The notes under the pieces are model-generated. The model had not been told where the DNA came from and did no database searches. It was given only the letters and a program-made list of their open reading frames with translations. A program made the translations under genes and the position numbers. Below are positions 44,177-52,483 of a stretch of DNA of 64,000 nucleotides, in pieces (positions within the stretch are counted from its first letter, which is position 1; each line of letters starts with the position of its first letter). Origin of the DNA: Streptomyces sp. NBC_00102 (GTDB lineage: Bacteria > Actinomycetota > Actinomycetes > Streptomycetales > Streptomycetaceae); assembly GCF_026343115.1 (NCBI RefSeq), contig NZ_JAPEMC010000001.1:5056001-5120000 (forward strand). Direction: 5' to 3'.

Positions 44177-46249
44177 TCACTCCTCGCCCTGCGCCTGGAT
44201 AGCTGTAATAGCCACGGTGTTTACGATGTCCTGTACCAGGGCGCCGCGCGACAGATCGTTGACCGGCTTGCGCAGCCCCTGGAGCACGGGACCCACCGCG
44301 ACCGCGTTGGCCGAGCGCTGTACGGCCTTGTAGGTGTTGTTGCCGGTGTTGAGGTCCGGGAAGATCAGCACGGTGGCCTGGCCCGCCACCGGGGACTCGG
44401 GCATCTTCGTCGCGGCGACGGTCGGCTCGACCGCCGCGTCGTACTGGATCGGGCCCTCGATGAGCAGGTCGGGCCGCGCCGAGCGGACCCGCTCCGTCGC
44501 CTCCCGCACCTTCTCCACGTCCGCGCCGGAACCCGAGGTCCCGGTGGAGTACGAGAGCATCGCGATCCGAGGGTCCACGCCGAAGCGGGCCGCGGTCGCC
44601 GCCGACTGGACCGCGATGTCGGAGAGCTGCTCGGCGTCCGGGTCCGGGTTCACCGCGCAGTCGCCGTACACCAGCACCTTGTCGGCGAGGCACATGAAGA
44701 AGACCGAGGAGACGATGCGTGCGTCGGGCTTGGTCTTGATGATCTCGAAGGCCGGCCGGATGGTCGCCGCCGTCGAGTGCACGGAGCCGGAGACCATGCC
44801 GTGCGCCAGGCCCTCCTGGACCATCAGGGTCCCGAAGTAGTTCACGTCGGAGACCACGTCGTACGCCAGCTCCACCGTCACCCCGCGGTGCGCGCGCAGC
44901 TGTGCGTACCGCTCCGCGAAGGTCTGTCGCAGCTCGGAGGTCTGCGGGTCGACGATCTGCGTGTCCGCGAGGTCGATGCCGAGGTCGGCGGCCTTCTTGC
45001 GGATCAGGTCCACGTCGCCCAGGAGCGTCAGGTCGCACACGTCGCGGCGGAGCAGTACGTCGGCGGCGCGCAGCACGCGTTCCTCGGAGCCCTCCGGCAG
45101 CACCACCCGGCGTCGGTCGGCGCGCGCCTGCTCCAGCAGGTCGTGCTCGAACATCATCGGCGTGACGCGTCCGGTACGGGCCACCGAGACCCGCTCCAGC
45201 AGCGCGGCGGTGTCCACGTGGCGCTCGAAGAGGCCGAGCGCGGTCTCCGCCTTGCGGGGCGTGGCCGCGTTCAGCTTGCCTTCGAGGGCGAAGAGTTCAC
45301 CGGCGGTGGGGAAGGAACCGCCGGGCACCGAGACCACCGGGGTGCCGGGCGCGAGCCGGGCCGCCAGCTGGAGGATCTCGTCGTCGGGGCGCTCGTCCAG
45401 GGTCAGCAGCACCCCGGCGATGGGCGGGGTACCGGCGCTGTGCGCGGCGAGCGAACCCACCACCAGGTCGGCCCGGTCGCCGGGGGTCACCACCATGCAG
45501 CCGGGCGTCAGCGCCTTCAGGAACCTCGGCAGCATCGCCCCGCCGAAGACGAAGTCCAGCGCGTCCCTCGCGAGCCCCGCGTCGTCGCCGAGCAGCACCG
45601 TGCCGCCCAGCGCCGCGGTGACCTGCGCGACCGTGGGCGCCGACAGGGCCGGCTCGTCGGGCAGTACGTACACCGGGACGGTCAGCCGCTCCACGATGCG
45701 CTCGGCGAGGGCGTCCCGGTCCTCGGGCGCGACCCGGTTGACCACCATCGCCAGCACGTCGCAGCCGAGCCCGGCATAGGCGCGGTACGCGTTGCGGGCC
45801 TCGGCCCGCACCGAATCGGAGGGCTGGTCCTTCCCACCGACCACCGCGATGACCGAGGCCCCGAACTCGTTGGCGAGGCGGGCGTTCAGCGCCAGCTCGT
45901 CGGGGAGCTGGGTGTCCGCGTAGTCGGTGCCGAGGACCAGTACCACTTCGTACGCGCGCGCGACCTGGTGGAAGCGCTCGACGAGCCGGGAGACGAGTTC
46001 GTCGGTACCCTGCTCCGCCTGTATCGCGGACGCCTCCTGGTAGTCGAGGCCGTAGACGGTCTCCGGGCTCTGGGAGAGCCGGTAACGGGCGCGCAGCAAC
46101 TCGAACAGCCGGTCGGGGCCGTCGTGGACCAGCGGCCGGAAGACGCCGACGCGGTCCACCTGCCGCGTCAGTAGCTCCATGACCCCCAGTTCGACGACCT
46201 GGCGGCCGTCTCCCCGGTCGATCCCGGTCACGTACACGCTGCGCGTCAC
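44177..46249 (-). CDS. pta: Phosphate acetyltransferase, long (PtaB-type) form
   Basis: 690 aa. Three parts are seen: an N-terminal P-loop-like/BioD-type domain whose start reads VTRSVYVTGIDRGDG (a GxxTGxGKS-type loop is not intact), a DRTGG domain (about 215-330), and the C-terminal catalytic PTA domain from about 365 (MMFEHDLLEQARADRRRVVLPEGSEERVLRAAD, VQEGLAHGMVSGSVHSTAATIRP, SYSTGTSGSG, PDLNTGNNTYKAVQRSA). The start is GTG 46249, preceded by GGGAGAGCAC. It makes acetyl phosphate from acetyl-CoA for AckA, or the reverse. The first gene of pta-ackA; divergent from pfkA. Confidence 0.96.
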   Translation of the reverse strand: MTRSVYVTGIDRGDGRQVVELGVMELLTRQVDRVGVFRPLVHDGPDRLFELLRARYRLSQSPETVYGLDYQEASAIQAEQGTDELVSRLVERFHQVARAYEVVLVLGTDYADTQLPDELALNARLANEFGASVIAVVGGKDQPSDSVRAEARNAYRAYAGLGCDVLAMVVNRVAPEDRDALAERIVERLTVPVYVLPDEPALSAPTVAQVTAALGGTVLLGDDAGLARDALDFVFGGAMLPRFLKALTPGCMVVTPGDRADLVVGSLAAHSAGTPPIAGVLLTLDERPDDEILQLAARLAPGTPVVSVPGGSFPTAGELFALEGKLNAATPRKAETALGLFERHVDTAALLERVSVARTGRVTPMMFEHDLLEQARADRRRVVLPEGSEERVLRAADVLLRRDVCDLTLLGDVDLIRKKAADLGIDLADTQIVDPQTSELRQTFAERYAQLRAHRGVTVELAYDVVSDVNYFGTLMVQEGLAHGMVSGSVHSTAATIRPAFEIIKTKPDARIVSSVFFMCLADKVLVYGDCAVNPDPDAEQLSDIAVQSAATAARFGVDPRIAMLSYSTGTSGSGADVEKVREATERVRSARPDLLIEGPIQYDAAVEPTVAATKMPESPVAGQATVLIFPDLNTGNNTYKAVQRSANAVAVGPVLQGLRKPVNDLSRGALVQDIVNTVAITAIQAQGEE

Positions 46250-46685
46250 GCGTGCTCTCCCGTCCTGGTGCGGCTGTTCGCCCGATACGGGCGGTGATAT
46301 CCCGGTAGGGGTGGCATTGGCTTGCATTATTTCCGACGATACCTGCGGGGACCGCAGGGCCGCCCGCCGGAGACCCTTTCCCCGGACGGGACCCGGCCGT
46401 TGCCCGTGCGCGCCCGTGCGCACGGATGCGCACGGGGATTCACGGGGGTCCGCGGGGTGTTTCTGCCCGCCCCGGCTCCCCGGCAGCCATCAGGCCCCAC
46501 GTAACGTGGGCGCGAAGGCGGCTTCCGGACCTGTTACCCGGATTTTCGCCCCCTGTTCGTGCGCCGGAGCAGCCGAAAGCGCGGGGTGTACCCCTGCCGT
46601 GGGAGAATCGTGACGGCTCACGGCGCGGGGGCCGCTCACCAAGGCCCCGAACAGCCCGGTACTAGCGAGCAGGAGATACAGCACG
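46250..46685. other. Divergent pta / pfkA intergenic region
   Basis: 436 bp, presumably with both promoters. It has an AT-rich patch near 46320-46340 on the pta side and GTGCGC/GCGCAC-rich inverted repeats at 46403-46436 (CCCGTGCGC with GCGCACGGG, plus a 12-bp CCGTGCGCACGG palindrome). AGCAGGAGATA precedes the pfkA ATG. No gene seen. Confidence 0.6.
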
Positions 46686-47711
46686 ATGCGCATCGGAATT
46701 CTCACCGCAGGCGGCGACTGCCCCGGCCTGAACGCAGTGATCCGTTCGGTCGTGCACCGCGCAGTCGTGGGTCACGGCGACGAGGTCATCGGCTTCGAAG
46801 ACGGCTTCAAGGGCCTGCTGGACGGCCACTTCCGCCCGCTCGACCTGAACGCCGTCAGCGGCATCCTGGCCCGCGGCGGCACCATCCTCGGCTCCGCCCG
46901 CCTGGAGCGCGACCGGCTCCGTGAAGCCGCCGAGAACTGCGAGGAGCTGTCCCGCCGTTACGGCATAGACGCCCTCATCCCCATCGGTGGCGAGGGCACC
47001 CTGACGGCCGCCCGCATGCTCTCCGAGGCCGGCATGCCGGTCGTCGGCGTCCCGAAGACCATCGACAACGACATCTCCGCCACCGACCGCACTTTCGGTT
47101 TCGACACCGCGGTGGGCGTGGCGACCGAGGCCATAGACCGTCTCAAGACCACCGCCGAGTCCCACCAGCGCGTCATGGTCGTCGAGGTGATGGGCCGTCA
47201 CGCCGGCTGGATCGCCCTGGAGTCCGGCATGGGCGGCGGCGCGCACGGCATCTGCCTGCCCGAGCGCCCCTTCCAGGTCGACGACCTGGTCAAGATGGTC
47301 GAGGAACGCTTCGCCCGTGGCAAGAAGTTCGCGGTCATCTGCGTCGCCGAGGGCGCGCACCCGGCCGAGGGCTCGATGGCCTACGCCAAGGGCGAGATCG
47401 ACCAGTTCGGCCACGAGCGTTTCCAGGGCATCGGCAACCGCCTCGCCGTCGAACTGGAGCGCCGCCTCGGCAAGGAGGCCCGCCCGGTCATCCTCGGCCA
47501 CGTGCAGCGCGGCGGCACCCCGACCGCGTACGACCGCGTCCTCGCGACCCGCTTCGGCTGGCACGCCGTGGAGGCCGTCCACCGCGGCGAGTTCGGCAAC
47601 ATGACCGCCCTGCGCGGGACCAGCATCGAGATGGTGCCGCTCGCCGACGCGGTGACCCAGCTGAAGACCGTACCGGCGGACCGTATGTTCGAGGCGGAGT
47701 CGGTGTTCTAG
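46686..47711 (+). CDS. pfkA: 6-phosphofructokinase
   Basis: 341 aa. Phosphorylates fructose 6-phosphate. AGGDCPGLNAVIR (8-20), PIGGEGTLTAA (99-109) and GVPKTIDNDI (121-130) are the nucleotide and sugar-binding loops; MGRHAGWIAL and GHVQRGGTPTAYDRVLATRFG complete the site. Gly104 suits ATP, whereas Lys124 is the residue usual in pyrophosphate-dependent enzymes; this mixed pair is typical of actinobacterial ATP-PFKs. Its position agrees with S. coelicolor SCO5426. A terminator follows directly. Confidence 0.96.
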   Translation: MRIGILTAGGDCPGLNAVIRSVVHRAVVGHGDEVIGFEDGFKGLLDGHFRPLDLNAVSGILARGGTILGSARLERDRLREAAENCEELSRRYGIDALIPIGGEGTLTAARMLSEAGMPVVGVPKTIDNDISATDRTFGFDTAVGVATEAIDRLKTTAESHQRVMVVEVMGRHAGWIALESGMGGGAHGICLPERPFQVDDLVKMVEERFARGKKFAVICVAEGAHPAEGSMAYAKGEIDQFGHERFQGIGNRLAVELERRLGKEARPVILGHVQRGGTPTAYDRVLATRFGWHAVEAVHRGEFGNMTALRGTSIEMVPLADAVTQLKTVPADRMFEAESVF

Positions 47712-47729
47712 GGCGCGCACGGCAGCACG

Positions 47730-47785
47730 CGCCGGAAGGCTGTTCCGCGCCCCGGGAGGGGCGGGGGGACAGCCTTCCGGCGTTT
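47730..47785 (+). terminator. pfkA terminator
   Basis: CGCCGGAAGGCTGT (47730-47743) pairs with ACAGCCTTCCGGCG (47769-47782), followed by TTT. 19 bp after the stop. Confidence 0.85.
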
Positions 47786-47800
47786 CCGCGTGCGCTGTGC

Positions 47801-47848
47801 CGGAGGCCCGGAGGCCCGGAGGCCCGGAGGCCCGGAGGCCCGGAGGCC
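47801..47848. repeat. Six perfect CGGAGGCC tandem repeats
   Basis: 48 bp of exact 8-bp units, ending at the base before the stop codon of the following minus-strand gene. Likely variable in copy number between isolates. Confidence 0.9.
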
Positions 47849-48406
47849 TCAGCCGCGCAGCGTCTTCAGCGCACCGGCCCATCGCTCCAACTGGTCCAGG
47901 ACACGGATCAGTTCCTTCTCCCGGGACGCGGTGGGCGCGAACGCCGGGTACTCCGCGAAGTCGTCCCCGATGGTGAGCGCGAGCTGCGCCTGCACGGTGG
48001 CGAGCTGGAGTTCGGCGGCGACGCCCCGCAGATGCTCCGCCGCGCGCACACCGCCCGCGAACCCGAGGCTGACGAACCCGGCAGCTTTGTCGTTCCACTC
48101 GTCGTAGAGGTGGTCGAGCGCGTTCTTCAGTACGGCCGGGGCGCTGTGGTTGTACTCCGGCGTGACGAAGAGGAAGCCGTCGAATCCGGCGACCCGCGCC
48201 GACCAGCGCCGGGTGTGCTCGTGCTCGTACCGCCCGCTCCGGGGCGGTTGCGCCTCGCCTTGGAGGGGCAGGTCGTGGTCGGCGAGGTCGACGAGTTCAT
48301 AGGTGGCGTCCTGGCGCCCGGCGGCGACGGTGAGAGCCCAGTCGGCCACCGCGCGGGTCACGCGACCCGGGCGGACACTGCCGACGACGACGGCGATCCT
48401 GATCAT
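47849..48406 (-). CDS. NADPH-dependent FMN reductase family protein
   Basis: 185 aa, flavodoxin-like. VVVGSVRPGRVTRAVADWAL binds the FMN phosphate, and FLFVTPEYNHSAPAVLKNALDHLYDEWNDKAAGFVSLG is the conserved isoalloxazine-binding segment. The fold covers quinone, chromate and azo-dye reductases, so the substrate is open. The ATG at 48406 follows GGGAAG. The stop codon is flush with the CGGAGGCC array. It lies 94 bp downstream of the AhpD-like gene, possibly in one redox unit. Confidence 0.9.
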   Translation of the reverse strand: MIRIAVVVGSVRPGRVTRAVADWALTVAAGRQDATYELVDLADHDLPLQGEAQPPRSGRYEHEHTRRWSARVAGFDGFLFVTPEYNHSAPAVLKNALDHLYDEWNDKAAGFVSLGFAGGVRAAEHLRGVAAELQLATVQAQLALTIGDDFAEYPAFAPTASREKELIRVLDQLERWAGALKTLRG

Positions 48407-48500
48407 GGCTGCTGCTTCCCATCTCCGGGGTGAATGCGGGTAAGGGGTGGTCGGGGTGCATGGGGTGATCGGGGTGCGTGGGTGGCCGAGTGCCGGTCGG

Positions 48501-49019
48501 TCAGCCGAACTGGCCCGGCTGGTAGTCGCCGGCGGGCTGGCGGACCATGACGTTCAGCCGGTTGAAGGCGTTGATGACCGCGACGAGCGAGACCAGGGCG
48601 ACGAGTTGCTCCTCGTCGTAGTGCTTGGCCGCAGTCTCCCACGCCTCGTCCGTGACTCCGCCGGCCGCGTCGGCGATCCGGGTGCCCTGCTCGGCCAGTT
48701 CGAGTGCGGCGCGCTCGGCCTCGGTGAACACCGTGGCCTCCCGCCAGACCGCGACCAGCGCGAGGCGCACCGCGCTCTCCCCGGCCGCCGCGGCCTCCTT
48801 GGTGTGCATGTCGGTGCAGAACCCGCAGCCGTTGATCTGACTGGCGCGGATCTTGATCAGTTCCTGGGTGGCGGCGGGCACGTTCAGCGCCGAGACCGCC
48901 TTCCCCGCCGCCGTGAAGTGCCCCAGCATCCTGGTGACGGCGGGGCTGCCGAAGATGTCGAGCCGGGCCTTCGGGATGTTCGTGGTGGTCGTGGTGGTCG
49001 TGTCGGTCGGGGTGCTCAT
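48501..49019 (-). CDS. AhpD-like carboxymuconolactone decarboxylase-family protein
   Basis: 172 aa, all helical. ASQINGCGFCTDMHTKEA contains the CxxC and His (C65, C68, H72) of the peroxidase-related AhpD class, with the usual downstream acidic residues. Such proteins are trimeric disulphide reductase/peroxidase partners. A Thr run (PTDTTTTTTTN) follows the first few residues. The start is ATG 49019 with GAAGGAGC upstream. Adjacent to an FMN reductase on the same strand, which fits a redox role (inference). Confidence 0.9.
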   Translation of the reverse strand: MSTPTDTTTTTTTNIPKARLDIFGSPAVTRMLGHFTAAGKAVSALNVPAATQELIKIRASQINGCGFCTDMHTKEAAAAGESAVRLALVAVWREATVFTEAERAALELAEQGTRIADAAGGVTDEAWETAAKHYDEEQLVALVSLVAVINAFNRLNVMVRQPAGDYQPGQFG

Positions 49020-49117
49020 GGGGGCTGCTCCTTCGCCGTGTGGGCCGGTACACAGCTCTGACAGGACAGCCCGGCGAAATGTGACACGGCCCCGGCCCGT
49101 CCGTGTCCGGCCGGGGC

Positions 49118-49792
49118 TCAGCGCGCTTCCGGCACCCACCGGTAGTGCAGTTCCGGCCGTCCCACCTGGCCGTAGTGCGGACGGCGGGCGGCGCGGCCGA
49201 GGCCGACGAGGTGTTCGAGGTAACGGCGCGCGGTGATGCGGGAGATCCCCAGCGCCTCGCCGGTGGCCGCCGCCGTCACCCCGTCCGGCGCCTCGCGCAG
49301 CTCACGGGTGACCGCCTCCAGCGTCGGCGCGCTCAGCCCCTTCGGCAGCGCCGCAGGGTGCGGGGCGCGCAGCACCCCGAGCGCCCGGTCCACCTCCTCC
49401 TGGCCGCTCGCCTCCCCGGCTGCCGCCCGGAACTCCGCGTACCGCACCAGCCGGTCCCGCAGCGTCGGGTAGGTGAACGGCTTCAGCACGTACTGCACCA
49501 CCCCCAGCGAGACGCCCTCCCGCACCACCGCGAGGTCCCTCGCCGAGGTCACCGCGATCACGTCGGCGCCGTGCCCGGCCGCCCGCAGGGCCCGCAGCAA
49601 CTGGAGCCCGTGGCCGTCGGGGAGGTACAGGTCGAGCAGGAGCAGATCCACGGGCTCCCGGTCCAGCGCGCGTACCGCCTCCGCCCGGGTGTGCGCCACC
49701 GCCACCACCTCGAAGCCCTCGACCCGTGCCACGTACATCCGGTGGGCGTCGGCGGCCACCGGGTCGTCCTCGACGACCAGGACCCGGATCAC
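49118..49792 (-). CDS. CitB/DpiA-type response regulator
   Basis: 224 aa. Receiver domain 1-120: acidic pocket VVEDDP, phospho-acceptor D54 (LLLLDLYLPDG), signalling Thr82 and Lys104 (YVLKPF). The C-terminal domain (about 155-215) has an HTH (VTAAATGEALGISRITARRYLEHLVGLG) of the CitB family that senses C4-dicarboxylates or citrate via its kinase. Its ATG overlaps the kinase stop by ATGA. The DctA-type symporter at 52.5 kb, divergent, is the probable target. Confidence 0.92.
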   Translation of the reverse strand: MIRVLVVEDDPVAADAHRMYVARVEGFEVVAVAHTRAEAVRALDREPVDLLLLDLYLPDGHGLQLLRALRAAGHGADVIAVTSARDLAVVREGVSLGVVQYVLKPFTYPTLRDRLVRYAEFRAAAGEASGQEEVDRALGVLRAPHPAALPKGLSAPTLEAVTRELREAPDGVTAAATGEALGISRITARRYLEHLVGLGRAARRPHYGQVGRPELHYRWVPEAR

Positions 49793-51495
49793 GCGCGCTC
49801 TCCCGTCGAGCCGGCCGTGCTGCCGGTGGCGGCCCGGTGGGGGGTGCGGTCGCCGATCGGCAGGCGTACGGAGAACTCCGCGCCGCCGTCCGCGCTCCGC
49901 CCCAGATCCACCGTCCCGCCGTTGCGCCGCACGGTCTGGCGGACCAGCGCGAGCCCCAGCCCCCGCCCGCTGCCGTGCGTCGACCAGCCGGTACGGAACA
50001 CCGCCTCGGCGTCCTCCAGCCCGATGCCGGGACCGTTGTCCGCCACCTTCAGCAGCAGCTCGCGGGCATCGGCCCCGGCGACGGCGGTCACCGTCACCCG
50101 GGGGCGGGCGAGCGCGTACGCGCCCGCCGCGTCCTCGTCGTCGCGCGGTACGTACGAAGGGGCGCCCGGGCCCCCGGCCGCCGCGTCCATCGCGTTGTCG
50201 ATGAGATTGCCCAGCACCGTGACCAGATCCCGCTGCGCCAGGGTGTGGGGCAGCACCCCGTCGTCGATGAGGCTGTCTTCGGCCAGCACCAGCTCCACCC
50301 CGCGCTCGTTGGCCTGCGCCGCCTTGCCCAGCAGCAGCGCCGCGAGCACCGGTTCGGCGACCGCGCCCACCACCCGGTCCGTCAGCACCTGGGCCAGCTC
50401 CAGTTCGGCGGTCGCGAACCCCACCGCCTCCTCGGCACGGCCCAGCTCGATCAGCGACACCACCGTGTGCAGCCGGTTCGCCGCCTCGTGCGCCTGTGCG
50501 CGCAACGCCTGGGAGAATCCGCGCTCCGAATCCAACTCGCCGGACAACGCCTGTAGTTCGGTGTGGTCCCGCAGGGTCACCACGGTGCCCCGCTGCTCAC
50601 CGCCCACCACCGGGCGGGAGTTGAGGGCGATCACCCGGTCCGCCGTCAGGTGGAGCTCGTCCACGCGTGGCTCGGACGCCAGCAGCGCCCCGGTCAGCGA
50701 GGGCGGCAGCTCCAGCGCGTCCGCCTTCCGGCCCACCGCCTCGGGTCCCAGCCCGAGCAGCTCCCGGCCCGCGTCGTTGATCAGCGCGATCCTGCGCTGC
50801 CCGTCCAGCATCAGCAGCCCCTCGCGCACCGCGTGCAGGGCCGCCTCGTGGTAGTCGTGCATCCTGCTCAGCTCCGCCGCGTTCATCCCGTGCGTATGGC
50901 GGCGCAGCCGGGCGTTGATCACGTACGTACCGATCCCGCCGAGCGCCAGCGCACCGGTCGCCGCCAGGCTCAGCGCCCGCAACTGCCCCCGTACCTGGGA
51001 GGAGACCCGCTCCACGGTGATGCCCGCGCTGACCAGCCCGGTGATCCGGCCCCCGTCGCGTACCGGGGTGACCACCCGGATCGACGGGCCGAGCGTGCCG
51101 GTGTAGGTCTCCTCGAAGGTCTCGCCCCTCAGCGCCCGCGCGGTGTGCCCGAGGAAGGTCTCGCCGATGCGCGTCCGGTCCGGATGCGTCCAGCGGACCC
51201 CCTGCGGGTCCATGATCGTCACGAACGCGATGCCGGTGTCCCGGCGGACCTGTTCCGCGTACGGCTGGAGCACGGAGGACGGGTCCGGGGTGCGGATCGC
51301 CTCCCGTACGGAGGGCGAGCCCGCGACCGCCAGTGCCGCGGCCCGCACCTGCCGCCGCGCGGTCTCCTCGGCCCGCGCGGAGCCGGAGACGTACGCGAAG
51401 AACGCCCCGCCGGCCACCACGGCGGCGATCAGGACGACCTGCATGGCGAACAGCTGACCGGCCAGGCTGCGGGGACGGGGACGGAAGGAACGCAT
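49789..51495 (-). CDS. CitA/DcuS-type sensor histidine kinase
   Basis: 568 aa. Two membrane helices (about 15-36 and 176-195) bracket a periplasmic PAS-like (PASC) sensor domain, as in CitA/DcuS. A cytoplasmic PAS domain (about 212-315) is followed by the H-box with H336 (LRAQAHEAANRLHTVVSLIELG). The ATPase motifs NLIDNAMDAA, DNGPGI and GSGRGLGLAL follow. It has the acidic DDEDAAGAYA insert in the ATP domain, which looks like a loop. Translationally coupled to the response regulator. The ligand is most likely a di- or tricarboxylate, inferred from the symporter nearby. Confidence 0.93.
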   Translation of the reverse strand: MRSFRPRPRSLAGQLFAMQVVLIAAVVAGGAFFAYVSGSARAEETARRQVRAAALAVAGSPSVREAIRTPDPSSVLQPYAEQVRRDTGIAFVTIMDPQGVRWTHPDRTRIGETFLGHTARALRGETFEETYTGTLGPSIRVVTPVRDGGRITGLVSAGITVERVSSQVRGQLRALSLAATGALALGGIGTYVINARLRRHTHGMNAAELSRMHDYHEAALHAVREGLLMLDGQRRIALINDAGRELLGLGPEAVGRKADALELPPSLTGALLASEPRVDELHLTADRVIALNSRPVVGGEQRGTVVTLRDHTELQALSGELDSERGFSQALRAQAHEAANRLHTVVSLIELGRAEEAVGFATAELELAQVLTDRVVGAVAEPVLAALLLGKAAQANERGVELVLAEDSLIDDGVLPHTLAQRDLVTVLGNLIDNAMDAAAGGPGAPSYVPRDDEDAAGAYALARPRVTVTAVAGADARELLLKVADNGPGIGLEDAEAVFRTGWSTHGSGRGLGLALVRQTVRRNGGTVDLGRSADGGAEFSVRLPIGDRTPHRAATGSTAGSTGERA

Positions 51496-51579
51496 GGCGG
51501 ACAGTCTGCCCCGGGAGCGGGGAGGTGCGGGAGGACGGGTGGGGGACGGGACACGGGCCCGCCCGCCGCCGGGCTCCGG

Positions 51580-52227
51580 TCAGCCGGCGGTGACCGGCAG
51601 GTCCCAGGACCGGGCGCGGGTGAGGGCCTCCCACTCCTCCCGGAGCAGCGCGTGCAACCCGAGGTCGTGCCGGCGCCCCCGGTGCATGCAGGCGGAGCGG
51701 CGTACCCCCTCCTGGGCGAACCCGGCCTTGGCCAGGACGCCCAGGGCCGCGGTGTTCGTGGTGTGGGTCTCGGCCTCGACCCGGTGCAGCGGCAGTTCGC
51801 CGAAAGCGAGGTCGACCAGGGCGTCCACGGCGGCGGTGCCGTACCCCTGTCCACGGTGGGCGGGGTCCAGCATCAGGGCGATCGCGGCCGAACCGTCGAC
51901 GATGTCCTGTCCGGTCAGGGCGATGTGGCCGAGCGGAGTGCCGTCGGGAAGCAAAACGACGAAGTCGTCGCGGTCCCCGTTCTCCAGGTCGCTCTCGACG
52001 CGCTCGCGTACCGCCGACAGGGAACGCGGCCATGTGCCGACTTCATGGGCGATGACGGGGTCGGAGCGCCAGGCATGGATCAGCTCCGCGTCGTCCGGGT
52101 CCAGCGCGGCGAAGGCGATGCCCCGGCCCCGCCAGCAGACGGTCCGGAGCCGCTCGGTGTCCCCGTGCCCGTCCTCCGGCTCCCCGTCGCCCACGGTCTC
52201 TTCCGTCCCTGCTCCGGTATCGGTCAT
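51580..52227 (-). CDS. GNAT-family N-acetyltransferase
   Basis: 215 aa. A polar N-terminal stretch of about 30 residues precedes the GNAT fold. AIALMLDPAHRGQGYGTAAVDALVDLAFGELPLHRVEAETHTTNTAALGVLAKAGFAQEGVRR carries motif A (RGQGYG) and the alpha/beta core of RimJ/RimL-like enzymes that acylate amines or protein N-termini. The ATG at 52227 lies six nt after TAGCCT without a ribosome site. It lies between the two-component genes and the divergent symporter. Substrate unknown. Confidence 0.9.
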   Translation of the reverse strand: MTDTGAGTEETVGDGEPEDGHGDTERLRTVCWRGRGIAFAALDPDDAELIHAWRSDPVIAHEVGTWPRSLSAVRERVESDLENGDRDDFVVLLPDGTPLGHIALTGQDIVDGSAAIALMLDPAHRGQGYGTAAVDALVDLAFGELPLHRVEAETHTTNTAALGVLAKAGFAQEGVRRSACMHRGRRHDLGLHALLREEWEALTRARSWDLPVTAG

Positions 52228-52316
52228 GGGCGGAGGCTAACGGCGCCGCGCATACCGTGGCCAGGCGTTTTCGCCTTCACCCGGCTCCGGCCCGCGTGAA
52301 CGTTATGAACGCAAGG

Positions 52317-52330
52317 GTGACCCGCGTCAC
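52317..52330 (+). promoter_or_regulatory. Crp-like site upstream of dctA
   Basis: GTGACCCGCGTCAC is a perfect GTGA-N6-TCAC palindrome and satisfies the Streptomyces Crp consensus GTG-N6-GNCAC. It is about 150 bp before the symporter start. The match is seen; binding is not shown. Confidence 0.6.
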
Positions 52331-52365
52331 GGCTCGATGGATAGTCACCGGGGCCCCCAGGGACG

Positions 52366-52462
52366 GGGGCCGGTACGCGCTCCGACGACGGGACCCGTAC
52401 GTGCCCCGGGCCAGGGGACTCGTACGCGCCCGGGTTCCGGGACTCGTACGCGACCGAGCCGA
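52366..52462 (+). repeat. Four 24-25-bp tandem repeats upstream of dctA
   Basis: GGGACTCGTACGCG begins units at 52415 and 52439 exactly, with variants GGGACCCGTACGTG at 52390 and GGGGCCGGTACGCG at 52366. The period is 24-25 bp. The last unit ends 22 bp before the GTG of the symporter gene, just 5' of its AGGAGG. A regulator array is possible. Confidence 0.75.
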
Positions 52463-52483
52463 GACCGAACCCAGGAGGCACCC

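Noticed and set aside
38035..46675. Shared TACTAGCGAG at 38035 and just before pfkA (46662)
   Set aside because: The second copy lacks the palindromic half, so a common operator is not supported; a ten-base match in 64 kb can arise by chance.
52366..52462. Possible CRISPR array
   Set aside because: Units are contiguous and degenerate, only four copies, no spacers and no cas genes.
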